Of a DNA stretch of 64,000 nucleotides, positions 1-12,118 are shown piece after piece. Source of the stretch: Podarcis raffonei (lineage: Eukaryota > Chordata > Lepidosauria > Squamata > Lacertidae). The notes under the pieces were generated by a model that was given only the letters and a program-made list of their open reading frames with translations, ran no database searches and had not been told where the DNA came from. Made by a program: the position numbers and the translations under genes. The stretch lies in contig NC_070607.1 of the NCBI RefSeq assembly GCF_027172205.1, positions 940,001 to 1,004,000 on the forward strand. The letters are read 5' to 3'. Numbering within the stretch: position 1 is the stretch's first letter; each line of letters begins with the position of its first letter.

Positions 1-78
1 TTGCAGCCTAAATAGCACTACCTTGGACAAGCATAACTTCTCACTTTCAAATTAAGTTTGTTAGTGATTACCATAGAC

Positions 79-158
79 CAGGGGTCGGCAAGGCTTACTG
101 GGCTTGGGCTGGATCACTACTGCAGAGATCCTCCGTGGGCCGGCACAGCATGACGCCA
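79..158 (+). repeat. hAT-type DNA transposon end (partial)
   Basis: The stretch opens with CAGGGGTCGGCAA and carries the 'gtgggccgg' wording of non-autonomous hAT elements. The copy at 12560-12810 has the same start. Only the left part is present; the Ty3/Gypsy element begins directly after it. No right end was found beyond that element. Confidence 0.45.
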
Positions 159-306
159 GGAGAATCCCGGAATTAGCCAATCACGTGGGGCCCATTATGT
201 AAATAATGTATATAAAGCAGACATTCTGGGGGAAACTCCATTCCTCCTCACCACTATGAGCTGAATAAAGAGCATGAAATCCACTCTTGACTCCAAGTAT
301 ATTTCA
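159..306 (+). repeat. Left LTR sequence of the Ty3/Gypsy element
   Basis: Begins caggagaatcccggaatta and ends at tatatttca, matching the right copy closely. It contains a TATA-like tatataaag and an AATAAA-like signal, as expected for an LTR. Confidence 0.75.
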
Positions 307-3300
307 CTGGCGATGAAAGTGGGATCCCGCTGAGCTGACTGCCACACAGAGCACTGCAGCACCGCCACCTGCCGCATCGCTGCCTCACACCGTGTATCCA
401 GGCTTCAGCTCTGGGCCCCAAGGAATTCAGCATGGCAACCGACAGCAGCTTCTTGCTGTTCAACCCAGCATCCGGAGACTGGGAAGCGTACGCCTCCCGT
501 TTCACCTTCCTCCTAGAAGCCAAAGGGGTCACCACCAAAGAAGACGCCAAAAAGAGGGCGATATTCTTAAGCGTCTGAGGAGAGGAGACATTCAAAATCG
601 CCTGGGCTCTCCTTGTGCCTGAAGACGTCGCTACTGTTCCTTACAAAACAATAATGGAACAGCTGAAGGGGCACTTCTCACCGCAGCACTCGGTGGTGGC
701 TTGTTGAAATGCCTTCTACGCAAAGTGGCAAGCCCCTGGGGAAACCACAACTGGGTTTGTGACCTCCCTCTGCCAAGCCGCCCAGTTCTGCAACTTTGCA
801 GAGTTGGAGAACATGCTTCATGACTGCCTCGTCGGTGGCCTGAAGGATGAGAAGCTGCAACGACGCCTCTACGCCAAGAAGCACCTAACGTTCCAGGTTG
901 CTCTGGAGGAGCCCCTGGCAACTGAAGCTGCCGAGAGGACGATGCAAGAGGCACAGCCGAGCCTGCCACCCCACCACAAAAACTTCGCCGACGACTCAGG
1001 ATCCGACAGGGAGGAGGTGCACCGAGTTCTGCGGCGCACTCAAGCAGCGCACAGACCACAGCTGCCTCAACGAGAAGGAGGGAACTGCGCAAGCTGCGGG
1101 GAGAGTCACGAGAAGAGGACCTGCCGTTTCCGCAACTCAGAGTGCAGGCAGTGCAGAAAACTGGGACACATTGCCCAGGTGTGTCGGGCTCGGCCCACCC
1201 GATGCCAGGCATCGGATGACCAATCCAAGAGGCCAGGTCCCGGGGCCCAACGCACCAAGGCAACTCACAGAGATCACGGACTGCCAGGTATACCAGTTGC
1301 CCCACCCCAACATAGAGAAAATTCATGTAGAGGTACAGGTAGAGGGGGCCCAGTGCCGCATGGAGCTTGACACGGGTTCAACTCTATCCATAATCTTGGC
1401 AAGGACCTCAAGAAAACTGTGCGCTACTGGGGGTCCCAAACTCAGGCCGGCCCCATTCACCCTCCGGGACTTCCAGAAATGTAAGGTCCCCACAATGGGG
1501 GTGGGGACCTTTAGGGTGCAATATCAAGGGCGGACGTGGCAACTGAACTTGCTTGTGGTCAAGGGCCCCTATGTTAGCTTACTGGGATTGGCATGGTTTG
1601 GACCACTGGGGCTCGCCGTCACTGGGGTGAACCGCACTAGCTTACCAGTTGACTTGGACACCATATGCAAGGAATTTCCAGGGGTTTTTGATGGGAAATT
1701 GGGACAGTATACAGGCCATTGCCCTACAGCTGGACCCCGCAGTACGACCTGTCAGGCTCAAGGCCCGCCGGGTCCCGTTCATCCTGAAACCCTGTATAGA
1801 CGAAGAATTGACCGGCTCATGGAGCAAGGAGTGCTAGAGCCCGTGCCTAATGCCCCCTGGGAAACCCCAATCATCACACCCGTCAAGCCTAATGGTTTGG
1901 TCTGCATCTCCGCAGACTACAAATGTACCATAAACAAGGCCCTCACGGCCCATGCATACCCAGTGCCAGTGGTCAGCCATGTCCTTGCCACCCTGGCTGG
2001 GTCAAAAAATTTTGGCAAGCTGGACTTGGCCCAAGCCTATCAACAGCTGCCGGTGGATGAGGCCACAGCAGAGGCACAGCCTATTGTGACGCACAGAGGA
2101 GCGTTCAAGGTAAAGTGGCTGCAATTTGGTGTCAGTGTGGCACCAGGCACATTCCAGAATCTAATGGACTCTCTCCTTAAAGGGATTCCTGGCGTCACCC
2201 CCTTCTTCGATGATGTGTTGATTGCCGGGCCCACGCCAGAGGAGTTTGAGGACCGCCTCTGCACCGTTCTGCACCGTTTCCAGACAGCGGGTCTCAAGGT
2301 GAAGCGGGAAAAGTGTATACTAGGAGTGCCTCAGGTGGACTTTCTGGGATTTATGGTGGATGCAGAAGGGGTCCACCCTACTGGGGACAAGGTACAGGCC
2401 ATTTGTGATGCCCCAGCACCCAGGGGCAAGCACCTTCTGGCCTTCTTGGGACTATTGAACTTTTACCATGCCTCCCCTCCCATAAGGCGGTGGTAGTGGA
2501 GCCCCTACACAGACTCCTGGACAAGCGGGCCCCTTGGGTGTGGGGCCAGTGCCAGGAAGCCACATTCGAGGCAGTCAAGGACTTGCTCATCTCAACCTCG
2601 GTCTTGGCACACTTCGACGAGAGGCTGCTGGTCGTGCTAGCCTTACCCTACGGAATGGACGCTGTCCTGGGACACCTCAGCAGGCTACCACTGCTGGAAA
2701 CAGGCCCCGACCCAGCACCCGCACAAGAGGTTATGAGCCTGGATCTGCTTCCTGACCGCCCCATTCAGGCACAAGAAGTTGCGCACCATTCCAAGAAAGA
2801 TAAGGTCATCTCCCAGGTCCTGGACTGGGTGTGGAGGGGATGGCCCAGCAGCAGCCCCGGGCCAGAATTCGCAGGCTACACAACCCATAAACATGAACTG
2901 TCAGCCCACAAGAGGTGCCTGTTATGGGGAAGCAGGTTTGTCGTTCCCCATCCCCTCTGCAAAAGGGTCCTCACAGCCCTACACGAGACACACCCAGGGG
3001 TAGTGAGAATGAAGGCCCTCTCCAGGAGTTATGTGTGGTGGCCGGGGATTGACAGAGAGATAGAGGCCGGGGTCAAACACTGCCAGGCCTGCCAAGAATC
3101 CCGCCCAGATCCCCCAAGGGCCCCAGTCCAGTCCTGGGTGTCCGCCCGAGCACCATGGTCACTCCTGCACGTGGACTTCGCTGGCTCCTTTCAGGGGAAA
3201 ACAGTCTTCATAGTGGTGGACTCCTACACCAAATGGCTGGAAGTCGCACTGGTACCGTCCACTTTTATGTCCGCAGCCATCCGGGTACTACGCAGGCTGT

Positions 3301-4174
3301 TTGCAACCCATGGGCTCCCTGACACTCTCGTCTCAGACAACAGAACCGCATTTATGTCAGGAGAATTGCAGACCTTCACAGCGCAGAACGCCATCCGCCA
3401 CATCCGCTCGGTACCATTCCACCCTGCCACCAATGGCCAAGCAGAGTGCATGGTGTGGACCACCAAGGACACCCTCTGCCGCATTACGCAAGGGGATTGG
3501 GAGTACCACATTGCCACATTCCTTCTAGCACAGGACAGCACCCCCAGCTCAACGACTGGCCAGAGCCCCGCTGAACTATTAATGGGCCGGCGCCTTGCAA
3601 TCAGACTGGACCGTCTTCACCCCAACAGAGCTCAGGATGAGGTGGTGGTTGGGGAAGGCAGGAACCCCCGGACTTTCATGGCCCAGGACCCAGCGTAAAC
3701 AAAGAATTTTGGGGCAGGCCCGGCATGGGTACTTGCCACAGTCACCAGGGTCACTGGCCCCGTGTCGTACGAGGTGCTAACGGAGAGAGGGGCCATGCTG
3801 CCACTGCCACTGCGACCAGCTACAGCAACGATTCCAGGGAGAAAACCAGGAGGAGGACAGGTCAGAGGAGTCCCAAGGAAACAGTGGGGCAGTGAGGCCC
3901 GTAGAGCAGGAAGGGCCAGCAGGGGAGGCAGAATCAGTAAATACAGAGAGGACCCGCGAGGCCGAAAGGACACCGGAACCAGAGCCAAGACTGAGCGAGC
4001 CGGTTGCGCCAGACCAAACAGCCCCACTGCAGCCAGCATCCTCGGAAAACGAGCCAGAACCCGAACCCCTGACCAGGGAACACCCCAGACCGCAACACAC
4101 ACGTAGGCAGCCGGCGTACCTTGAGGACTATGAATGCGACCTCCTGGGCAGGACTGGGACTTAGAGGGGAGGAG

Positions 4175-4451
4175 TTCAATAGGATCCAAAATGCAGCAGT
4201 CTGATTGGTCCTAGAACAATAGGATCCAGAATGCAGCAGTCTGATTGGTCCACAGGAGCCACCCAATCCAGCTCCAGGTGGAAGTTAATTTGCAACCTGA
4301 TTGGCCTACAGGAGAATCCCGGAATTAGCCAATCACGTGGGGCCCATTGTGTAAATAATGTATATAAAGCAGACATTCTGGGGGAAACTCCATTCCTCCT
4401 CACCACTATGAGCTGAGCATGAAATCCACTCTTGACTCCGAGTATATTTCA
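4175..4451 (+). repeat. Right LTR of the Ty3/Gypsy element
   Basis: Follows a purine-rich tract (agaggggaggag). Its first part holds two tandem copies of a short unit around gcagcagtctgattggtcc with CCAAT-like motifs; the remainder matches 159-306. The left boundary is approximate. Confidence 0.7.
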
Positions 4452-4927
4452 GCTGCCAAAAGGTCAGCAGCCAGATGAGAAAGTCAGGGTGGCACCTTCT
4501 GCAGAATCAATTTAGCTCCATTAGATGCTCAAATTCCCTGCTTTTCACAGAAGAGCAGTGAGCTGCCAAGGAAGCAGGAGAAATGCGGTCATCTCTGGGG
4601 AGAGATGCTTCAATGAGGTCGGGTTGCAATCAATAAGGACATATCTTGTGAAGCAGGGCAGGGAGAAGCCCTTAAAGCATGATCTGAATACTTCACCCTT
4701 TTCTAGATGACTCTGTGCAACCCAATGGCCAGGCTTCCCTTATCGTAAGGTGACGGAGGGCAGAAGGACTCCTTCTTGCAGAGGAAATTAAACTACGGAG
4801 TTGGCATGAGCAAAGAAGTCAGGAAGGCTGACTGTTATGGGATAGCTCCATAAAACACATCCACTGCAACTGTGATACATTACACAAATAGGGAAATGTT
4901 GACTTATGCAGTTTCACAATTTTATTT
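4452..4927. other. Intergenic, nothing recognised
   Basis: No coding signature, RNA gene or known repeat could be identified here. Confidence 0.5.
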
Positions 4928-5345
4928 TGAAACAAAATTAAAAAATTCCTTCCAGTAGCACCTTAGAGACCAACTAAGTTTGTTATTGGTATGAGCTTTC
5001 GTGTGCATGCACACTTCTTCAGATACCTGCCAACCTAGCAATTCAAAAGCACGTCAAAGTGCAAGTAGATAAATAGGTACCACTCCGACGGGAAAGTAAA
5101 TGGCATTTCTGTGTGCTGCTCTGGTTTGCCAGAAGCGGCTTAGTCATGCTGGCCATATGACCCGGAAGCTGTACGCCGGCTCCCTCAGCCAATAAAGCGA
5201 GATGAGCACCGCAACCTCAGAGTTGGCCATGACTGGACCTAACGGTCAGGGGTCCCTTTACCTTTACCTTTAAGGTGCTACTAGAAGGATTTTTTTTTAC
5301 TTTGTTTTGACTATGACAAACCAACACAGCTACCTACCTGTAACT
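4928..5345 (+). repeat. Penelope-like element remnant split by a SINE
   Basis: The left part has 'agtagcaccttagagacc' and 'gagctttcgtgtgcatgcac', and the right part has the inverse 'aaggtgctactagaagga'. This wording resembles the terminal region of Penelope-like elements. A Sauria-type SINE fragment sits between the halves. The family call rests on memory of the motif only. Confidence 0.4.
5026..5271 (+). repeat. Sauria-type SINE, head missing
   Basis: Plus-strand copy with the body motifs tgccaacctagcaattc and tatttatc-like text (here inverse-free, gtagataaataggtacc), and the tail cctttacctttaccttt. The tRNA-like head seen in the copies at 43061 and 56790 is absent. Confidence 0.8.
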
Positions 5346-8300
5346 AATTTTATTTTGTTATGCTGCAGAATCTGGAATTATGTGTATTTTGTATTTCAAT
5401 ACTTAAAAAATATTAGATGTTACAGGAAAGCACAGAGGTAATAGGAAAATGAAGAATCATTGAGGGCTTTATTGTGTACAAAGAGGCTTTCCTTTTTATC
5501 TTTCTCACATCCTCTGAAATTCTTGTGCAGAGCTGCCCTCTTTTCCACGTATCAGGAAGACCAATCCTATCCTTCTGCTACAAGCCATTATGTCAGGACT
5601 AACATCAGCACCGCACAGATGCCGTCAAATGGCCAGCTAGTGGCAGAGCCATCACCTCAATCGCTGCAGAAACCAAAGCAAGTGTAGCAAAGACAACAGA
5701 GAGTCCCTTCCTGACGACGAGGTCCCTGCATAACAACCAAGCCTCCATTAGCCTTCTATGGAAGACACCAACGGACATGTGGCAACGGCAGAATGCCAGA
5801 ATGACATCACCCTTCCCAGCTCACATCCTGTATTCCCTTCTTACATATAAGGCGCAAGCACATTCCCAGGAATGGGCAACAGCACCTCCCACATCAGAGG
5901 CCTCCCATGACCCCCTGGCCACTTCCCTTCTTTGGGAAAATTGCCTGTTTATTCCTACCTTCTACTTCCTCTATTTAACCTGCTCTAGGACCACAGGAGG
6001 ACTTGAACGCTTATCCTGCAACTGCCAAGTTGACTCAGGAGCCTCCAGTGAGGGATCTGGCTCACGGCTTCTTTGGAATCTCAAGAGTGTAATGTCTACC
6101 AGACCATCCTTAATCATGTGCTTGTTAGTATAACCTAATAACTCTTATTAATATAATCAGGGTACTGAGGCAGCAGCTACTTTTGCAGAAGCCATGCTGA
6201 TTCTTCTTCAGCAAAGGTTTGTTCTATATACTTAATATATATATTTTAAAATGCACCCCTTATTTTCAACTTTGGGGGGAGCAAAGTTTGTAGTCCTTTT
6301 TGTTCTCTTTATTTGGACAATACTTCCATTTTCTGAAAGACCTTTTACAGGGGCTGCAAACAGCTTCCTTGACTCTTCTTATTAACTACACCGACATCCC
6401 TCCCAATCTTTGATATATGCTGCAGCTAAGTTTCTTTTATCATTGTTTTGAAAAACCTGCAAGCATCCTGGAGAAAATGTGACACTTTTGAAAAACCACA
6501 CAGAGAAATACAAATAACCTACAGGATAACCAGGCATAAACAATAAAGAGGTTCTTACCAGTTGGGGAAGAGGGAATTTGGGATGGTGTGGCTTGTCATA
6601 CACCTGTCCAAACCCCTCTTTTATATAACTGTTCTAAGCACAAGGCCCAGATCTTCTTCTACTTTGCACCTGAGAACCGTAACTAATGCCCCCCCCCGGC
6701 CCCAAATATAACCCCATCAGACTTTACTGGGTCAGTCCCAATTTTGATGCCATTCCATGTTTTCATGAATGAATCACTTCAATAAAGGAGGAGCCAATAC
6801 ATATCAAAGTTATTATAAAATATAAAATAAGCATGGGGATGGAGTTGACAGGCAAAAAACAAAACATATTTATCATAGAATGAAGAAATGGAATGACAAT
6901 AAGATAAGATTAAATTAAATTGAAAAAGAACAGGACTGATTTATTACTTATAGATGAGAATCAAATACATAAATATAGCATGGAGGCTAAACAGTTCAGC
7001 AAAAAAAGTTGCCAAGAAGGATTTAAAGGTTATGGCACATAATAAAATGAACATCCTTTACAGTTTACTTGATAAAATGCTGCCTGCCATATGAACAGTG
7101 TTTAATTATTATTTTAGCATTTCCAACTACTTTCCACTTAAATGTCTACAAGACAGCTCACAACAATATACACACTAAAAACAATGGGTAAGCACAGAAA
7201 ACAAAAATGAGAGCAGCTGAGAGTGCTAAGCAGCACCCAAGCCGCCTTCCTGTCCTTGGGGGTCCCTGAATGGGCCCCTGCTTCACAGGTGAAGGTTTTT
7301 TTGGGGGGTCATAAATAAGCTTTTTCATTCTGTGCCTTCACTGTGAGGAGGGAGTTTCACTCTGGGTGGGGCTGGTGAATCTTTCTCCCTGAAGAAATGG
7401 GAAAAGCACCCCTGGAAGAAAAGCCTTGCCTCCAGCCGGGTTCCTTCACTTGGTTCAAAGGACGCCTCTGACGCCTCCTCATCCCCCAGCAAAGGGGGCC
7501 CTTCTCCAGCAGAGCCCAGCCCAACGCCTCCTCTCTGGGGTGCAAGCCCTCCCTGGATGCTCCCTGCCGCTGTTCCGGGGGGCTTGAAATGCAGCCTTTC
7601 TGAGGGATGGGCTGCGCCAGGGCAGCTGTCCCAAGGCAGCCTCTTCTGCAGATGCTCTTCTGTGACTGTCGGGCATTAAGAGTCACAGCGCCAGCAGCTC
7701 AGGCCACAAGGGAAGAGAGTTGTGCAACCCAGTAAGAGATGCCCACTCACCGCAGGGAACCCTTAAAGGCACAAGCAGGAAGAAGCCCACAAAGCACACC
7801 AAAGTCTATTATCACAAATGGGGAAAGCCCTACTTACCCCTTCTGCCTGCCCCCTTTGGCTCAGGTCATGGACTGGTGATGAGCCAGGAAGAAGACATGA
7901 AGAAAGGGCTTCCCACCAGACCTGCCTGGCCCTCCCTTTGCACAGGATTTCTTCTTGCAAGAAACTAAGCGGGAGGGAGGCCTAAAGCAACAACTGCCCC
8001 CTTCAGCAACACACACAGGCATGCAGCCTGGAAGGGAAGGAAGTGCTGCCTGCAGAATCCAGAGGCTGAGCCTCCCCAGCGACCGCCTGGCACCCTGAAG
8101 TCAGCAGCCCCATGGAGGGGGAGCCCAGGCAGGCGGAGGTGGAAAAAGCAGCAGGCAGCTCCTTGGGTCAGGCGGAGGAAAATAAGAAAAAGGCTCTTCC
8201 TGCTTTATCTAAGGCCAAACGGCTGGGCACTGACTGGCCAAGGGGCTTTTGACCACTTTAACATCACAGAAAGCCCTGGGTGAGCAGGCTGAATTATTCA

Positions 8301-9007
8301 GCTCCTGGGAGATTCAGCTTTAAAGACTGCTGCCAAGAGCCCCAGTGTGGAGAGGATCCTTTTAGAAAATATTGGATGAAGCCTGCCACTGCTCTTTCCC
8401 TGCCCTCTTGTCCTCTGCAGAGAGACAGCTGCTCCTCTGGGCTCTGGGGAAGGGGCTCTTCTCAGTCTCAGCTGCATTTATGGCTCCTGTGATCCCGCCC
8501 TGAACCGCAGAAGCATTACAGGCTAAATGAGATTTCAAAGGGCAGAAGACCATTAGTGAAGTTGCATCCTCAGAAAGTGACTGGGGGGCACAAAATAGCT
8601 GCTCCTTGGGAGAAGATAAGTGAATCAGTCTCCCTGAAAATTAGCAGCACAGGCTGAAATTCGGGGTGGAGGGACCATGAGGGCGGGGTTGCTTAACCCT
8701 TTCCTTCCTGAAAAGAGCTCCGCTACCAGGCTCCCTTCTGGCTTAAAAGGGGAAATAACAGCAGCAGCTGGTGGATGCTGGACCTGGTAGGGCAACTAGG
8801 AGGTCATATAGGCAGGGGTGGTGGAAAGGGGAAAGTTGTCACCCAGAACTGTTAACAAGGGTTGCCATAAACGCCCAGAGCTATGAGAAAAGGTCCTCCT
8901 GCTTCTTCACTTCTAGACCTACTTTCCAGAATATGGAGTAACATTGTGGGACATTTATTGGATCTGGGAGAACAGGGTAAAAGCCACGGCTTGGCCCTCA
9001 AGTGAGG
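5346..9007. other. Intergenic, no gene recognised
   Basis: Read on both strands. Open frames here are short and show no known domain. The stretch 6600-7200 is AT-rich; 7230-8700 is more GC-rich and mostly non-repetitive but lacks convincing exons. Confidence 0.5.
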
Positions 9008-9137
9008 CCTTTGGCCAGTCATTGTCTCTCAGCCTCACCTACCTCACAGGGTCATTGTGAGGATAACATGGGAAATGGGAAACCAGGAGGGCCACCTTGA
9101 GCACCTTGGAGGAAAGGTGGGGTATAAGGGGAAAGGA
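9008..9137 (+). repeat. tRNA-derived SINE body remnant
   Basis: Contains ttggccagtcattgtctctc, cctacctcacagggtcattg and ggaggaaaggtggggtataa. These are the body and tail words of the SINE whose head is visible at 51880-52055 on the other strand. Confidence 0.55.
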
Positions 9138-9300
9138 GTCATAGAATCATAGAACTGTAATGTGGGAGGGGATCCCAAGCAGCTCAGCTGGTCCAACCCT
9201 CTGTGATGCAGGCATCTCAACTACAGGAGAGCCCACAACCTCTAAACAGTACCACCAGAAAGCTCTTCCGGATGTTCAGTTGGACTCTCCTTTCTTGTAT
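9138..9300 (-). repeat. CR1 LINE 3' end
   Basis: Starts with the inverse of the CR1 terminal repeat (tcatagaatcatagaa), followed by ctggtccaaccctctg and the last coding stretch in reverse (ctcctttcttgt). It is heavily 5'-truncated. Confidence 0.75.
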
Positions 9301-9690
9301 AGAGCATTGCAACAATCTATTCTGGAAGTTACCAGAGCATGGCGTCACCACAGCCACGTCTTTCTAAAAGGGGTGAGAGATGGTGAAGCAGTCAGAGCTC
9401 GAAAAAGGCCCTCCTAGTCACCAAGGCCACCAGCTGAATCCAGCCACATCCCCAAGCTGCGAATCTGTTCCATCCAAGGGAGTGCAACCCTGTCCATGAC
9501 CGGATGTCTCTCCACTTCCTGGGACACTAAAGACCTCCATCTTTTCAGGATTCAGCTTCAACATATTGCCCACATCCAGGACATCAATGCCTCTAAGCAC
9601 TGGTCTGAATTGTTTGCACAAAGTCTGCAGAGAGTTTGTCCACCTTTGGTGCCCACCCAGCACTCAACTCTCACCTGTGGCTCCTAGAAG
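9301..9690. repeat. LINE-like fragment, family uncertain
   Basis: Words such as gcaacaatctattctggaag, accagagcatgg and ggaaaaagg-type text are typical of old reptilian LINE copies, but I cannot name the family. The end (about 9625-9735, gtttgtccacctttggtgcc, ctcctagaagctgtc) recurs at 12945-13035. Confidence 0.4.
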
Positions 9691-10439
9691 CTGTCGGCAC
9701 GAGACAGCGGACACACCCCGGGAAACGGCATTGACTGGCCAGCTGAAGCAGTTGAGGGGAGTTGAGGGGTCTGAAACCCTTGGTGAGTTAGGGATTTCCA
9801 TGAAGGTCAAGAGTGGACCCAACGGTCAAGAAGGTGGTTTCTGCACATGCTGTAGAGGGAAGTGAGGAGCAGATGGGGCGTGTCAACCTGGGAAGGGAGC
9901 CCATCCAGGAGAAAGAACACTCTGACCTTAAACCTTTGCTGCCTTGCAGGACATCTCCAGGAGAAGAAACGCCCAGGGGTCAACCCTACACAAAACTGGA
10001 GCGGAGGCCCTAAGACGGTTAGATGGCTCCCTGTACGCCTCCTTCCAGCAGCCCCTGCAGTCCACCTGGTGCCAAACATCTTGCTCCGCTTTCCTTTGGG
10101 CCCCATCAGCTAGGCTGAGAGAGGGGGTTTGTTGTTTGTTGTTTGTCCCCAGGCTTGCACCCCAGGGAGGTCGCACTCCCTTGTCTCTCCAGACAGATGG
10201 ATGCCAACAACATTCTGATTTGTTTGCAGGGAGGTCAGATCCTGCCTTGAGCAACTATTACCCCGCACTCCAGGGCATTTTCTCCTCCATCTCCTTACTG
10301 CAAAAAGTCTGATTATGAGGGGAAGGGGGTTTGTTGTATAAGAGCCTGCAGTCAACTTCCACTGTGACGGGATGTGGGTGAATTCCACCCCTAACCAGCA
10401 ACCATCTGGCTGTGCCTGTGAAACGTGGTCATGAAGCCG
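9691..10439. other. Intergenic, probable old repeat, no gene
   Basis: Around 9860-10110 the text reads like an old interspersed repeat. A (GTTT)n-like tract lies near 10128-10146. No exon is supported. Confidence 0.4.
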
Positions 10440-11110
10440 GGTACCAGCTTGGGCGCGTCCTGGGATTTTCTTTCAGGTTCACACGCCGCCGCCGCCGCCC
10501 GGGAGCAGAAGCCCCGGGAAGAGGCCAAGCGGGGTAAGAGGCCACCATCCCCGCGCGCCCCTCTCGGGATCCACCTCGCGCGCGGGCGCAGCAGCCCGAG
10601 AAGAAGCGGCGGCGGCGGGGGGGGGATGCCGCTGGCAATGACCATTGTACCACACGACCCTCCGGGCGGCGCCAGGCCGCCCGCTTCCTCCCCGGGGCGC
10701 CCTCTGCCCTTGAGCAAGGCCCCCGGCCCCCGGGGCTGCGCTGTCTGGCCCGCTGCGCCCTGGAGCTGCGCCGCCCCAGGCCCGGGGCGCCCCCAGGCCG
10801 CCGCCGCCTTCCCTCCGCAGCCGGGCACCCTCCGGCGCGCCGCGACCCCAGCCGCCTCCCCGCGACGGCGCGTACCTGTTCCCTCCGGGATGCCGTCGCC
10901 GGGCCGCGCGCTCCCGGAGCCGCCTCCAGCTGACCCGCGCGCAGCCGCGGCGCCGTCTCGGCGGAAGGAAGGGGCTGCCGCAAGGAGGACCGCGAAAAGG
11001 AGCGCATCTCTTGCGAGAGACGGAGGAAACCTTCGGAGCAGCCGCAGAAACCGAGCCGGGCGTTTGCCAGGTCGGCGGGATGCGAAGCGCCTTGCGCTGC
11101 CTCCGTCACG
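10440..11110 (-). promoter_or_regulatory. Orphan CpG island, candidate promoter/first exon
   Basis: About 650 bp of very CpG-rich DNA with GCC repeats, about 8.4 kb upstream of the PHGDH start and separated from it by AT-rich DNA. On the minus strand there is a good splice donor, AACAG|GTACGC, with the exon ending at 10876. On the plus strand there is tttctttcag ending at 10476 and a weaker GGG|GTAAGA at 10533. Long open frames across it are a by-product of GC richness. In mammals the neighbour upstream of PHGDH is the zinc-finger gene ZNF697, transcribed away from it, so this may be its first exon. No C2H2 zinc-finger exon lies in the window, so that is inference only. Confidence 0.55.
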
Positions 11111-11324
11111 GGGCGCCTCCACAAAGGAGTTTCCTGGGCCAGCACACAAGGTTTTGCAGCAGCCACGTGAGGGCATGAAAATACAACAAACAAACAAAGC
11201 ACATTTATGGTTTTTGGTACATTTAATACGATTTCCCACCTGAGAAAAATAACCATTTTACATCTGCAGCCACTGCTGGTATAGAAGCTTGCCAGCACAT
11301 TTGTCTGTGGGAGAATCATGGCAT

Positions 11325-12118
11325 CAGGGAATGGTAGAATTGGAAGGGATCCAAGGGTCATCTAGTCCAACCCCCTGCGATGCCGGAATCTCAGCTAAAG
11401 CGACCCTGACGGAGGGCCATCCAACCTCTGCTTCGAGGAAGGGGAGTCCACCACCTTCCATCCCACTGTTAAACAACCCTTACAGACAAAAAGTTCTTCC
11501 TGATGTTGAGTCGGAATCTCCTTTCTTGTAACTTGAAGCCCTGGGTTCGAGTCCTACGCACCCGAGAAGGAGAAAACAAGCATGTTCCCTCTTCCATGTG
11601 ACAGCCCTTCAGATACAGCATTGGAAGGTGGCTCTCCTATCTCCTCTCAGTCTCCTCCAGGCTGAGCATATCCAGCTCCTTCAACCGTTCCTCATCAGGC
11701 TTGATCATCTTGGTCGCCCTTCTCTACATACGTTCCAGCTTGTCAACATCCATGGGTGTAAGTGGGGGGGGGCAGCTGCCCCTCATCAAGTAAATAAATA
11801 AAAATACTGAATTAACTGAACAATTGTGTCACAGATAACTCGGTTCTGCCCCCTCCCAACATAAATCCTGGCTACACCCATGTAACAGCCTTCTTAAATT
11901 GTGGTGTCCAGAACACAGTATTCCAGGTGTGGTCTGACCAAGGCAGAATCGAGTGGTACTATTACTTCCCTTGATCTGGACACTTGATTTCTGTTGATGC
12001 AGCCTAGAATAGCATTTGCTTTTTTTGCTGCTTCATCACACAATGGACTCATGTTCAGCTTGTAGTCCACCAAGACCCCAAGGTCCTTTTCACATACACT
12101 GCTAGTCAGCCAGGTGTC
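11325..12118 (-). repeat. CR1 LINE 3' part, interrupted by a MITE
   Basis: The reverse of the CR1 C-terminal coding region and 3' end: tctagtccaaccccctgcga, then agtctcctccaggctgag, and after the interruption attgtggtgtccagaacaca and ccaagaccccaaggtccttt. The interruption is the element at 11751-11882. Confidence 0.8.
11751..11882. mobile_element. 132-bp MITE nested in CR1
   Basis: Ends in CATGGGTGTA and its inverse TACACCCATG, so it has about 10-bp terminal inverted repeats. The CR1 sequence resumes right after it (cttcttaaattgtggtg). Flanks aacatc and aacagc may be a decayed target duplication. Superfamily not assigned. Confidence 0.5.

Larger units (their letters stand above)
159..4451 (+). 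mobile_element. Ty3/Gypsy LTR retrotransposon, broken fossil
   Basis: A plus-strand Metaviridae-type element. Related LTR sequence lies at both ends, and a primer-binding-like sequence (tggcgatgaaagtggga) follows the left LTR. Parts in order are a gag region (about 430-1370) with two CCHC-like zinc knuckles, an aspartic protease with the DTGS motif (about 1370), a reverse transcriptase with FFDDV (about 2200), an integrase with an HHCC zinc finger (about 2980-3100) and its core, then a purine-rich tract before the right LTR. The element is broken, with several breaks. The shared LTR part differs by about two substitutions in roughly 145 bp, so insertion looks fairly recent. It has no host gene around it and nothing suggests domestication. 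Confidence 0.88.

Noticed and set aside
759-3698. Domesticated gag/pol host gene
   Set aside because: Both LTRs are present and the coding region is broken, so it is an ordinary retrotransposon fossil.
10391-11361. Open frames of 270-310 residues on both strands
   Set aside because: They lie in a CpG island where stop codons are rare, have no domain, and run into AT-rich flanks. Treated as artefacts of base composition.
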